In this document: positions 1-6,536 of the stretch, in pieces
Layout of the letters: every line of letters starts with the position of its first letter
How positions within the stretch are numbered: the stretch's first letter is position 1
Origin: Pelobacter sp. UBA6093
Lineage (GTDB): Bacteria; Desulfobacterota; Desulfuromonadia; Desulfuromonadales; Syntrophotaleaceae
Length of the DNA: 11,289 nucleotides
Assembly (NCBI GenBank): GCA_002435955.1
Contig: DIWZ01000038.1
Coordinates: 45,432-56,720, forward strand
Reading direction: 5' to 3'
The notes under the pieces: generated by a model
Seen by the model: the letters and a program-made list of their open reading frames with translations, nothing else
The model's database searches: none
What the model was told of the DNA's origin: nothing
Position numbers and translations under genes: made by a program

Positions 1-2
1 AC

Positions 3-137
3 GGCTATGAACCTTCAAACGAGCTAAAATCTGTTCTCAAACATCCATATTTTCGCTTCGGCCCGGACAGTCCGACAGCCTCCTGGCTGAAATCTTTCGC
101 CCGCAAACTCCTTTACATGGTGTTTTGGGCTTGTTAA
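3..137 (+). CDS. C-terminal fragment of an unidentified protein
   Basis: An open frame runs in from the left edge and ends with TAA at 135-137, giving the last 44 residues of a protein. The visible tail starts GYEPSNELKSVLKHPYFRFG and ends in a hydrophobic stretch, LLYMVFWAC. Codon use looks like ordinary coding sequence and the frame ends just before smc, so it is probably the 3' end of a real upstream gene, perhaps cotranscribed with smc. I do not recognise the family and assign no function. The alternative, chance openness of a 135-nt frame, cannot be excluded. Confidence 0.5.
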   Translation, partial: GYEPSNELKSVLKHPYFRFGPDSPTASWLKSFARKLLYMVFWAC

Positions 138-189
138 CATGCTGCGTTATCCAAACATTCCGGCCAGAAAGGACTTTTCCAGCGCGCAT

Positions 190-3100
190 ATGCAGATCAA
201 ACGGATAGAAATCGCAGGATTTAAATCGTTTGTCGATCGCGTGACCCTGGATTTTGGTTCGGGAATAGCGGCAGTGGTTGGTCCGAATGGCTGTGGCAAG
301 AGCAATGTCGTCGATGCCATTCGCTGGGCAATGGGAGAGCAGAGCCCCAAAAACCTGCGCGGCCGGGCTATGGAAGACGTCATTTTCGGAGGCAGCGAGA
401 GTCGCAAGCCGGTAGGCATGGCCGAGGTATCGCTGGTCTTTTCCAACGAAAAAGGGCAGGGCCCGGTTGCGGTGCGCGACTACGCCGAATTCATGGTTAC
501 GCGTCGTCTCTATCGTAATGGTGACAGTGAATATCTGCTGAATAAAACCCCCTGCCGTTTGCTCGATATTTCCGAACTCTTCATGGATACCGGGATTGGC
601 GCCCGGGCTTATTCCATTATCGAGCAGGGTAAGGTGGGGCAGTTACTCAACGCCAAGCCGGAAGACCGCCGCTATCTTATAGAAGAAGCGGCCGGGGTCA
701 GCAAATTCAAGGTGCGCAAAAAAACCGCCTTGCGCAAGATCGAGGCGACCCGGCAGAACCTGTTGCGTTTGCGGGATATTATCGGCGAGGTGCGCCGGCA
801 GCTCGGAACACTCAAACGTCAGGCCCGCAAGGCCGAACAATATCGCAGCTATCGCGAAGAGCAAAAACAGATTGAACTCCACTTTGCCCGGCGTCGACAT
901 GCCGAACTGGTAAAAGACCGCGATTTGCGAGGCCGCGAAGAAACCCGGGCCCAATTGCAGGTTGTTGAGCTGGAAGGACGCTTTGGGCAACTTGAACTGG
1001 AGCTTGAGGAGCTACGACTGGTGCAGGTGGTTTCCGAAAAAGAACTCGGCCAGTGCCAGGAGGGTTTTTTTAATCTGAGCGGAGAATTGCAGCGCGTCGA
1101 GGGTGGCATCGAACTCGGTCTTCAGGGCTTGCAGAATATAGCGCGTCAGCAACAGCAGTACAGCCAGGAACAGCAGGACATTCAGCGACGGTTGGGGGAG
1201 GTTCGACAAGAAGAAGCAGTCCTGACGGCTGCCGGTGCTTCATTGGTGGAGGAGCTTCAGGTCCAATCTTCTGTACTGCAGCGCGAAACAGCAACCCTTG
1301 AGGAACAACTGGCCCAGGAGAAACAATGCGTGAACGGTCTGGAGACTGCGCGCCGGGGCCTGTTCGAGCGTATGGCGGAGTTATCCCGTAGTCGCAATGT
1401 TCTGGAGGATGCGCGGCGCCGTTTGCAGGGGATGGATGATCGCAGCGCAGCGCAGCGGCGCGAAACGGTGCAGCTGCATGAAACAAGAATCAGCACCGAA
1501 TCCGTGATCGCTGGCAGCGAGCAGAGCCTGGAAGCATTTTTGGTCCAACGGGACGAGCTGGAGCAGGCTCTGGAGCAGAGTCGCGAGCAATCCCTGGTGG
1601 TGCGGCGGCAACTTGAGGAGAATGAGCAGCAGTTGCTCGAAGGCCAGGGGCGCCTTGGAGAGTGTCGTTCCCGGCTGCAGTCGCTGGAGCAGATGGAACG
1701 CAATCTTGAAGGCTATGGCACAGGGGTCAAGCTGTTATGGCAGGATACGCCCCTGCAAACGCGCATGGCCGGGATGGTGGCCGACTTGCTCGAGGTGTCC
1801 GCCGCCCATGAACTGGCTGTCGAGGCGGTACTCGGTGACCGCTTGCAGGCCTTGGTGACGCGACAACCACAGGATGCACTCGCGGCTTTGGAGGCCCTCA
1901 GGGACGGCGGCGGGCGCGCAACCCTCGTGTTGCCATCAAAGGTTGGCGTTGTTCCCGAGGTGCGGTTCGATGCCGGCCAGCCGTTGGCAGACCTGATTTC
2001 GCCGCGGCCGGATGTCGCTCACCAGTTATTGCTCTTGTTGCAGGGGGTTTTTCTGGTCGATGATCTGAGTCCCTATCTGAATGCGGCCCTGCCGGCTGGA
2101 GTGACCCTGGTCACATCTGCCGGCGATTGTTTGACCCACTTTGGAACTTTGTGTGGGGGCGCCAGAGAAGGCTTGGGGCACAGTTTTCTTTCGCAAAAAC
2201 GCGAAATTAAGGAGCTTAAGTCCCGACAGGAACTTCTGGATGAGGACCTTTCGCGGCTGCGTCAGCAGCGAATCGATCAAAAAGCGGCCCTCGTTGTGGC
2301 TGATGAGCTGCAAAAAACTCTGCGGGAAGAGCTTCATGTTCTGGAATTGAAGCGCGCCGCAGCGGAAAAAGATCTGACCCGGGCCCGGCAGGAACTTGCA
2401 CGCATCGGCGAGCGTCTGGAAATTGCCGCGTTCGAACACGATCAGCTTGAGGAGGAATACGGCGCCTTGAAGCGACAGCAGGTCGAGGCCGACGCCGCTT
2501 GTCTTCAGCTTGAAAAGGAACGACTTGAGCAGGAATCCGTCGTCGCTCGCGGGGAGGAAGCATTGCACGTGTGGCGACAGGGGCAGGAGATCCTGCGCGA
2601 AAAGGTGACCTCCCTCAAGGTGACTCTGGCGGAATTGCGGGAACGCCAGGAGGGAGGACGCCGTCAACTCCGGCACCTTGCCGCCACCGGCCAGGACCTG
2701 GAGCGGCAACTGCTTCAACGGAATCAGAGTCAACAGTTGGCCGAAACCGAGACTGCACGCTTGCAGAGTGAACAGCAGCGCCTGCGGGCGGAGATGGAGG
2801 TATTGCATGCACGGCGGGAGGAACAGCAGGTTCGTCTGAATCGGTTGAAAGACGTTTTCGGCGAACAGCAGCAGCGGATCGAAGCGCACGAAGAAGCCAT
2901 CCGGGCAGTGCGGGGACAGTTGCTGCAGGCACGTGAATTGTTGTCCGGACTTCAGATACGGGTCCGTGAAATCGATATGGAAACCGAACATCTGCGCCAG
3001 GATGTCGATTTTCGTTACCGCTTTGATCTGACCCGCGATGATGCCTGCGAAACGGACGAGGCCTTTGATCCGGATGCAGCCGAGGCTCGATTGGAGGATT

Positions 3101-3720
3101 TGCTCCGATGCATCGACACAATCGGCGAGGTCAATTTAATGGCCATCGACGAGTACCGTGAACTTGAGCAGCGCTGGGAGTTTCTCTGCCAGCAGGATCA
3201 GGACCTTCAGAGCTCCATGGAGGGGCTGCAAACCGCTATCGCCAAGATAAACAGGACGACACGCAAACGGTTCCGGGAGACCTTCGATCAGGTCAATGCC
3301 ATGTTCCAGGAAATTTTTCCGAGACTTTTTTTGGGCGGACGTGCAGAATTGATCCTGACCGACGAACAGGATCTGCTTGAAACAGGCATTGAGATCGCCG
3401 TACAACCTCCCGGCAAACGACTGCAGAATGTCGGTTTGTTGTCTGGAGGTGAAAAGGCCCTTACCGCCATTGCCTTGATTTTCGCCATATTCCTCATCAA
3501 GCCATCACCTTTTTGCGTTCTGGACGAGGTCGATGCGCCGCTGGACGAAGCCAATATCCAGCGTTTTAATGAAATGGTGCGCGAAATGTCATCCAAATCG
3601 CAGTTCATCGTCATTACGCATAGCAAGCGGACCATGGAAATGGCCGATATTCTCTACGGCGTTACCATGGAAGATCCGGGGATTTCCAAGCTGGTTTCCG
3701 TCCAGCTGAATGACTATTGA
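190..3720 (+). CDS. smc: Chromosome segregation protein SMC
   Basis: This encodes the SMC ATPase of the bacterial condensin (Smc-ScpAB), which extrudes and organises chromosomal DNA. From ATG 190 it is 1176 aa, normal for bacterial Smc. It begins MQIKRIEIAGFKSF, with Walker A GPNGCGKS at residues 31-38. A conserved head segment, IIEQGKVGQLL, comes next, then a long Glu/Gln/Arg/Leu-rich coiled coil to about residue 500. The hinge (LEGYGTGVKLL onward) covers about 505-655 and is followed by the return coiled coil. The C-terminal head has the ABC signature LSGGE at 1084-1088, Walker B FCVLDE at 1108-1113 and a VITHSK switch histidine motif. An in-frame ATG at 139 would add 17 residues (MLRYPNIPARKDFSSAH) that are not part of the usual family start. 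I prefer 190 for that reason, although its nearest purine-rich site, AAAGGA at 168-173, is 16 nt away. The stop abuts repeat copy 1. Confidence 0.97.
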   Translation: MQIKRIEIAGFKSFVDRVTLDFGSGIAAVVGPNGCGKSNVVDAIRWAMGEQSPKNLRGRAMEDVIFGGSESRKPVGMAEVSLVFSNEKGQGPVAVRDYAEFMVTRRLYRNGDSEYLLNKTPCRLLDISELFMDTGIGARAYSIIEQGKVGQLLNAKPEDRRYLIEEAAGVSKFKVRKKTALRKIEATRQNLLRLRDIIGEVRRQLGTLKRQARKAEQYRSYREEQKQIELHFARRRHAELVKDRDLRGREETRAQLQVVELEGRFGQLELELEELRLVQVVSEKELGQCQEGFFNLSGELQRVEGGIELGLQGLQNIARQQQQYSQEQQDIQRRLGEVRQEEAVLTAAGASLVEELQVQSSVLQRETATLEEQLAQEKQCVNGLETARRGLFERMAELSRSRNVLEDARRRLQGMDDRSAAQRRETVQLHETRISTESVIAGSEQSLEAFLVQRDELEQALEQSREQSLVVRRQLEENEQQLLEGQGRLGECRSRLQSLEQMERNLEGYGTGVKLLWQDTPLQTRMAGMVADLLEVSAAHELAVEAVLGDRLQALVTRQPQDALAALEALRDGGGRATLVLPSKVGVVPEVRFDAGQPLADLISPRPDVAHQLLLLLQGVFLVDDLSPYLNAALPAGVTLVTSAGDCLTHFGTLCGGAREGLGHSFLSQKREIKELKSRQELLDEDLSRLRQQRIDQKAALVVADELQKTLREELHVLELKRAAAEKDLTRARQELARIGERLEIAAFEHDQLEEEYGALKRQQVEADAACLQLEKERLEQESVVARGEEALHVWRQGQEILREKVTSLKVTLAELRERQEGGRRQLRHLAATGQDLERQLLQRNQSQQLAETETARLQSEQQRLRAEMEVLHARREEQQVRLNRLKDVFGEQQQRIEAHEEAIRAVRGQLLQARELLSGLQIRVREIDMETEHLRQDVDFRYRFDLTRDDACETDEAFDPDAAEARLEDLLRCIDTIGEVNLMAIDEYRELEQRWEFLCQQDQDLQSSMEGLQTAIAKINRTTRKRFRETFDQVNAMFQEIFPRLFLGGRAELILTDEQDLLETGIEIAVQPPGKRLQNVGLLSGGEKALTAIALIFAIFLIKPSPFCVLDEVDAPLDEANIQRFNEMVREMSSKSQFIVITHSKRTMEMADILYGVTMEDPGISKLVSVQLNDY

Positions 3721-3721
3721 G

Positions 3722-3872
3722 GATGGCGTCGCAAAAAGTCAGACCTACTGCGTTGCAGCGCTTTTTCAAGACTTCGACATACCCGATGTATGCCTTCACC
3801 CCTGAAAAGCTGTTACGCCTTTTAGTCCGAACTTTTTGCTTAGTCATCTTACCTCCATTTGCGAAAGCATCA
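3722..3872. repeat. 151-bp hairpin-forming dispersed repeat, copy 1
   Basis: This stretch aligns without gaps over 151 bp to 4284-4434, at about 124/151 identities by hand. It starts GATGGCGTCGCAAAAAGT, and 3831-3848 is an imperfect inverted copy (reverse complement GATGACTAAGCAAAAAGT). The sequence between them also folds on itself and ends in a CATAC-CCGAT-GTATG tip around 3777-3791, giving a hairpin of about 127 nt. A tail at 3849-3871 carries a third, inverted version of the terminal arm (reverse complement GATGCTTTCGCAA). It sits one base after the smc stop and ends 16 nt before the next start codon. No transposase and no clear target-site duplication are visible, so it is best called a REP- or MITE-like intergenic element of unknown family. 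Confidence 0.85.
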
Positions 3873-3888
3873 TTATCGAGGGTTTGCG

Positions 3889-4248
3889 ATGCCTTTTAAA
3901 TCTGTTCTGCTGGATCTCGTGAATAGCGTTCCCGGTACCAACGGCGCTATTATCGCTGATTGGGAGGGTGAAGCTGTCGACCAGGTCGGGACCATGGATG
4001 TTTACGATCTGCGATTGGTTGGCGCGCACAAGGGGATTATTCTCGGGAACTTACGCAGCATGCTGGACCGGATCGGTAATGACGATTTACAAGAGGTTAT
4101 AATCTCCACCCGCGAAACCCGGACCTTGGTGGTGCCCATTACCACCGATTATTTCCTGGTGCTGACCGGTTGTCGCAGGCAGTTGCTCGGTCGGGCCCGG
4201 TTTGCTGCTCGCCGTTGTGTCAGCCTTCTTAAAAAGGAAATTGCATGA
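3889..4248 (+). CDS. Roadblock/LC7 (MglB-like) domain protein
   Basis: This is a 119-aa protein starting at ATG 3889, preceded by GAGGG at 3878-3882 with 6-nt spacing. An in-frame ATG at 3859 lies inside the repeat and is unlikely to be used. The sequence (MPFKSVLLDLVNSVPGTNGA, then ADWEGEAVDQVG, ILGNLRSMLDRIG, LQEVIISTRETRTLVVPIT and DYFLVLTGCRRQLLGRAR) has the helix-strand-strand-helix pattern and central VxxxPGxxGAxxxDxxG motif of the Roadblock/LC7 fold. Family members dimerise and often regulate Ras-like small GTPases, as MglB does for MglA. No MglA-like GTPase gene is in the window. The only obvious GTPase neighbour is FtsY, and a link between them is speculation. The gene is isolated between two copies of the 151-bp repeat. 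Confidence 0.8.
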   Translation: MPFKSVLLDLVNSVPGTNGAIIADWEGEAVDQVGTMDVYDLRLVGAHKGIILGNLRSMLDRIGNDDLQEVIISTRETRTLVVPITTDYFLVLTGCRRQLLGRARFAARRCVSLLKKEIA

Positions 4249-4272
4249 TTGGCTTCGGCCGAACGGCTTTTT
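4249..4272 (+). terminator. Possible weak terminator or attenuator after the roadblock gene
   Basis: Immediately after the roadblock stop codon is a short stem, TTGGC-TTCG-GCCGA (4249-4262), with a stable cUUCGg tetraloop. It is followed five bases later by TTTTT (4268-4272). An alternative stem GCC-GAAC-GGC directly abuts the T run. Both stems are short, so termination would be partial at best. Confidence 0.25.
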
Positions 4273-4283
4273 CATTGAATATT

Positions 4284-4434
4284 GATGGCGTCGCAAAAAG
4301 TTAGCCCTACTGCGTTGCAGCGCTTTTTCAGGACTTCGACATGCCGGCTGTATGCCTTCGTCCCTGAAAAATCACCGAGCCTTGTAGGACGAATTTTTTG
4401 CTTAGCCATCCTACGAGTTTTTGCGAAAGCATCA
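4284..4434. repeat. 151-bp hairpin-forming dispersed repeat, copy 2
   Basis: This is the second copy, in the same orientation as 3722-3872 and of identical length. The terminal arm GATGGCGTCGCAAAAAGT is identical to copy 1. The opposing arm, 4384-4410, reads GATGGCTAAGCAAAAAATTC on the other strand and, with CCTAC at its inner end, pairs more completely than in copy 1. The tip CATGC-CGGCT-GTATG keeps its pairing through one G-U. A third inverted arm lies at 4411-4433 (reverse complement GATGCTTTCGCAAAAACTCG). Differences from copy 1 cluster in the distal part of the 3' arm and the tail, while the first 87 nt and the last 14 nt are strongly conserved. It ends 20 nt before the ftsY start. Confidence 0.85.
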
Positions 4435-4454
4435 ATTTTCAAGGAGTAGAAACG

Positions 4455-5615
4455 ATGGACCTGATTTTCCGCTGTATTGAATGGCTGACTGAGACAGCCG
4501 CCCTTGTGGGAGTACCCGAACCGCATCGTTCTTGGGTGGCCATGGTCCTGCTCTGGGCCGGCGTAGCCGTGGTGGTGGTTCTGGGCTTTGTGCTGGCGCG
4601 TCGTTTATTGCGGAATGTTGCCGGGAAAACAGCCCCGAAGATCGAACCGGTGGTGGAAGAACCGGCGGTGGAAGAACCGGCGGTGGAAGAACCGGTGGGT
4701 CTGCTGCTGCGCATGCGTGCCGGACTTGCCAAAACCCAGGCCTCGCTGGTGGGCAGAATCGATGCCTTGTTGCGAGGCAGCCAGGGGGTCGATGAAGATC
4801 TTCTCGAAGATCTTGAGGAAATTCTTATTACGGCCGATCTCGGCATGAAAACCACTCAGCAGCTGATACAATCGCTTGAAGCGCGCCTGGCTAAAGGACA
4901 AGCCAGTGATCCCGCCGCAATACGCATCGCTCTTAAAGAGGAAATTCGGCAACGTCTCGCGCGGGAGTCCGCTCCCATGGATCTGCAGCGTGCCACACCC
5001 TTTGTGATCATGGTGGTGGGGGTCAATGGCGTTGGCAAAACCACGACCATCGGCAAACTGGCCCATCAGTTCGTGCGTCAGGGCAAAAAGGTCGTGGTCG
5101 GAGCCGGGGACACGTTTCGAGCAGCGGCGGCCGAACAGCTTGAGGTGTGGGGACAACGCGCCGGGGTCGACGTGATTCGCCAGTCTGCGGGGTCAGATCC
5201 CGCGGCCGTAGCCTTTGATGCCATCAAGGCCGCCCAGGCTCGCAAAGCTGATGTATTGCTGCTCGATACTGCCGGGCGACTGCACAATAAGGTTCATCTC
5301 ATGGAAGAGCTTAAAAAGATCCGCAGGGTTCTTGACCGCGAGATGCCGGGAGCACCGCACGAAACTTTGTTGGTTATCGATGCAACAACCGGGCAAAACG
5401 CTCTGGTGCAGGCACGATTGTTTCAGGAATCCGTGGCCGTTTCGGGCGTGGCGTTGACCAAACTCGACGGCACGGCGCGCGGTGGAATGCTGGTCGCCAT
5501 CGGGGATGAACTTGGATTGCCGATTCACTTTGTAGGTATCGGCGAAGGGCTTGAGGACTTGCGGCCTTTCGACCCGGACCTGTTTGTTGAGGCCCTGTTC
5601 CGGGAAGATGGATAA
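4455..5615 (+). CDS. ftsY: Signal recognition particle receptor FtsY (membrane-anchored form)
   Basis: FtsY is the SRP-family GTPase that docks the Ffh/4.5S RNA-ribosome complex at the membrane for co-translational protein insertion. From ATG 4455 (AAGGAG at 4441-4446, 8-nt spacing) it is 386 aa. Residues about 27-48 (WVAMVLLWAGVAVVVVLGFV) form one clear hydrophobic helix followed by RRLLR, suggesting a true membrane anchor. A short acidic linker, residues 64-81, consists of tandem EPAVE-type repeats. The NG domain follows: the N-domain helices, G1 GVNGVGKT at 189-196, GDTFRAAA at 218-225, G3 DTAGR at 271-275, G4 TKLD at 335-338, and the closing GIGEG-LEDLRPFD segment. All GTPase motifs are intact. 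Upstream extension to ATG 4398 would run into the repeat and is rejected. Confidence 0.96.
   Translation: MDLIFRCIEWLTETAALVGVPEPHRSWVAMVLLWAGVAVVVVLGFVLARRLLRNVAGKTAPKIEPVVEEPAVEEPAVEEPVGLLLRMRAGLAKTQASLVGRIDALLRGSQGVDEDLLEDLEEILITADLGMKTTQQLIQSLEARLAKGQASDPAAIRIALKEEIRQRLARESAPMDLQRATPFVIMVVGVNGVGKTTTIGKLAHQFVRQGKKVVVGAGDTFRAAAAEQLEVWGQRAGVDVIRQSAGSDPAAVAFDAIKAAQARKADVLLLDTAGRLHNKVHLMEELKKIRRVLDREMPGAPHETLLVIDATTGQNALVQARLFQESVAVSGVALTKLDGTARGGMLVAIGDELGLPIHFVGIGEGLEDLRPFDPDLFVEALFREDG
4644..4698 (+). repeat. 15-bp tandem repeat inside ftsY (EPAVE linker)
   Basis: The 15-bp unit GAACCGGCGGTGGAA occurs three times in tandem (4644-4658, 4659-4673, 4674-4688), the first with one change, followed by a partial unit to 4698. 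Because the period is a multiple of three, it encodes repeated EP(V/A)VE pentapeptides in the linker between the membrane helix and the NG domain. The unit number could vary between strains by slippage without shifting the frame. Confidence 0.85.
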
Positions 5616-5619
5616 TTCC

Positions 5620-5649
5620 TTGACTAAAGGGCTCTTTCTTTTCTAGAAT
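5620..5649 (+). promoter_or_regulatory. Predicted sigma70 promoter upstream of the zapB-like/zapA pair
   Basis: A -35 hexamer TTGACT (5620-5625) and a -10 hexamer TAGAAT (5644-5649) are separated by 18 bp. Each differs from consensus at one position. The promoter begins five bases after the ftsY stop and lies 25 bp before the GTG start of the next gene, so it would give the division-gene pair its own transcript. Confidence 0.6.
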
Positions 5650-5674
5650 TCAATATTACTGAGCAGAGGTTGCC

Positions 5675-5866
5675 GTGGATTTAGCTCTGGTTCTTCAATT
5701 GGAAAAAAAGATCGATCAACTTCTTGCCCGCAAACAGGCGCTGGAAGAACAATGTCAGCAATTGCTTGCCGACAGGGATCGTTTGGCGCAGGAACGGGAA
5801 CGTTTTGTCGCCGAGGTGGATCGGATTCTGGCCAAGCTTGACGGTTTGGATCTGGAGGTGTCTTGA
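5675..5866 (+). CDS. Short coiled-coil protein, ZapB-like
   Basis: This 63-aa protein starts at GTG 5675, with GAGG at 5666-5669 five bases upstream. Almost the whole length is one heptad-patterned, Leu/Gln/Glu/Arg-rich helix (LEKKIDQLLARKQALEEQ, then LADRDRLAQERERFVAEVDR). It has no membrane segment or catalytic motif. A short coiled coil directly upstream of zapA resembles the ZapB-type cell-division factors, which interact with ZapA at the FtsZ ring. Low-complexity coiled coils are hard to assign by sequence alone, so the ZapB call rests mostly on position. Its TGA stop overlaps the zapA start (TTGA, 5863-5866), suggesting translational coupling. Confidence 0.8.
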   Translation: MDLALVLQLEKKIDQLLARKQALEEQCQQLLADRDRLAQERERFVAEVDRILAKLDGLDLEVS

Positions 5867-6165
5867 AACAGGCTGTCCAGGTTACAGTTTTAGGTCAGCA
5901 GTACACCATCAGAAGTACGATGGCGCCGGAAGAGGTATGTCGGGTCGCCGATTTTATTAATGCAAAGATTGCCGAGGTTGTAGCTGCCAGTCGGGCGGTC
6001 GACACCTTGAATACGGCAGTACTTGCTCTGCTTAATGTGGGCGAAGCTTATTTACGGCTGCGCGATGCCAATCAGGTTCGGGAAGAGGCCTTGACCGCGC
6101 AACTACGGGATCTTGTGGCGCGTCTTGAAACCGCCTGCCCGGAGTCGCCTCCACAAGACAAGTGA
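5863..6165 (+). CDS. zapA: Cell division protein ZapA
   Basis: ZapA binds FtsZ and bundles its filaments at the division ring. The protein is 100 aa, the usual ZapA size. Its N-terminal head (VQVTVLGQQYTIRSTMAPEE) matches the family's 'V-x-I-x-G-x-x-Y-x-I' strand pair. The next part is a helical segment (VADFINAKIAEV, then NTAVLALLNVGEAYLRLRD) and a C-terminal coiled coil. The start is TTG 5863, inside the stop of the preceding gene, with a strong GGAGG at 5854-5858 located within that upstream gene. The coupling implies coordinated production of the two proteins. The C-terminal tail (CPESPPQDK) is disordered. Confidence 0.92.
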   Translation: MKQAVQVTVLGQQYTIRSTMAPEEVCRVADFINAKIAEVVAASRAVDTLNTAVLALLNVGEAYLRLRDANQVREEALTAQLRDLVARLETACPESPPQDK

Positions 6166-6239
6166 GTTCGTGGGCGTCGCTGTCGGAAGGCAGCTTGAAG
6201 TTTCATGTAAAAGGCGCGTTGCGCCAGGTCATCTCTGTT

Positions 6240-6437
6240 CGGAGATTTCAGATAGATTCGGTTGGTTGATGCTTTCCAGACCCCTGCTGCTTTTGCCAGG
6301 TGTTCTGTTTGTTCGGTTTTTCAGATATTTGCAGCGCGTACTGCGCGTTTTCGTTTCTTGTTAGCTGATTTGTCGCTGTGTCCAAGGCGGAGCCAGATGC
6401 TGTCGTTTTGGCCGGAGGAGCTGCAGGTGAAATCCCG
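6240..6437 (+). ncRNA. ssrS: Candidate 6S RNA locus (boundaries uncertain)
   Basis: 6S RNA mimics an open promoter and binds sigma70-RNA polymerase. The zapA-ssrS-ygfA order is common in proteobacteria, which is the main reason for this call. In the sequence, CGG(A)GATTTC at 6240-6249 can pair with GAAATCCCG at 6429-6437 (nine pairs, one bulged A), enclosing 198 nt, close to the usual 6S length. CCTGCTGCT (6283-6291) can pair with AGCTGCAGG (6419-6427). CCAGACCCCTG at 6276-6286 resembles a CCAGUCCCCUG block in E. coli 6S, as I recall it. A competing closure, CGTTTCTTG (6352-6360) with CAAGAAGCG (6463-6471), is about equally good on paper. I am not certain a 6S RNA is here, and the ends given are only one reading. 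Confidence 0.3.
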
Positions 6438-6522
6438 GCGCCGTCGTCGGAATGAAAACAGGCAAGAAGCGTTTTCTGTAAACCCGGACAGGTTGACTCC
6501 AGTCCTCCCTTATCTCATCTAG
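6427..6522 (+). CDS. Possible 31-aa basic small protein
   Basis: GTG 6427 is preceded by a strong GGAGGAG (6414-6420, 6-nt spacing) and opens a 31-codon frame ending TAG 6520-6522, 45 nt before the cyclo-ligase start. The product begins MKSRRRRRNENRQEAF, a strongly basic N-terminus, and ends LTPVLPYLI. I know of no matching family. It overlaps the candidate 6S region, and both readings are unlikely to be right. It could be a leader peptide, a small RNA-binding peptide or chance. Confidence 0.2.
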   Translation: MKSRRRRRNENRQEAFSVNPDRLTPVLPYLI

Positions 6523-6536
6523 AAGTACTCCCCTCG

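Noticed and set aside
2026..2991. 321-codon open frame on the minus strand inside smc
   Set aside because: It is antisense to the smc coiled coil. Codon bias on the + strand leaves that frame open, and the product has no recognisable domain.
3722..4434. Composite transposon with the repeats as flanking insertion sequences
   Set aside because: The repeats are too short to encode a transposase, there is no clear target-site duplication, and the gene between them looks like a chromosomal accessory rather than cargo.
4644..4698. Short tandem repeats suggesting a CRISPR-like array
   Set aside because: The units are contiguous 15-mers with no spacers and lie in frame within ftsY.
5626..5642. Terminator after ftsY (AAAG-GGCT-CTTT followed by T-rich sequence)
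   Set aside because: The stem is only four A/T-rich base pairs, too weak, and it coincides with the spacer of the better-supported promoter.
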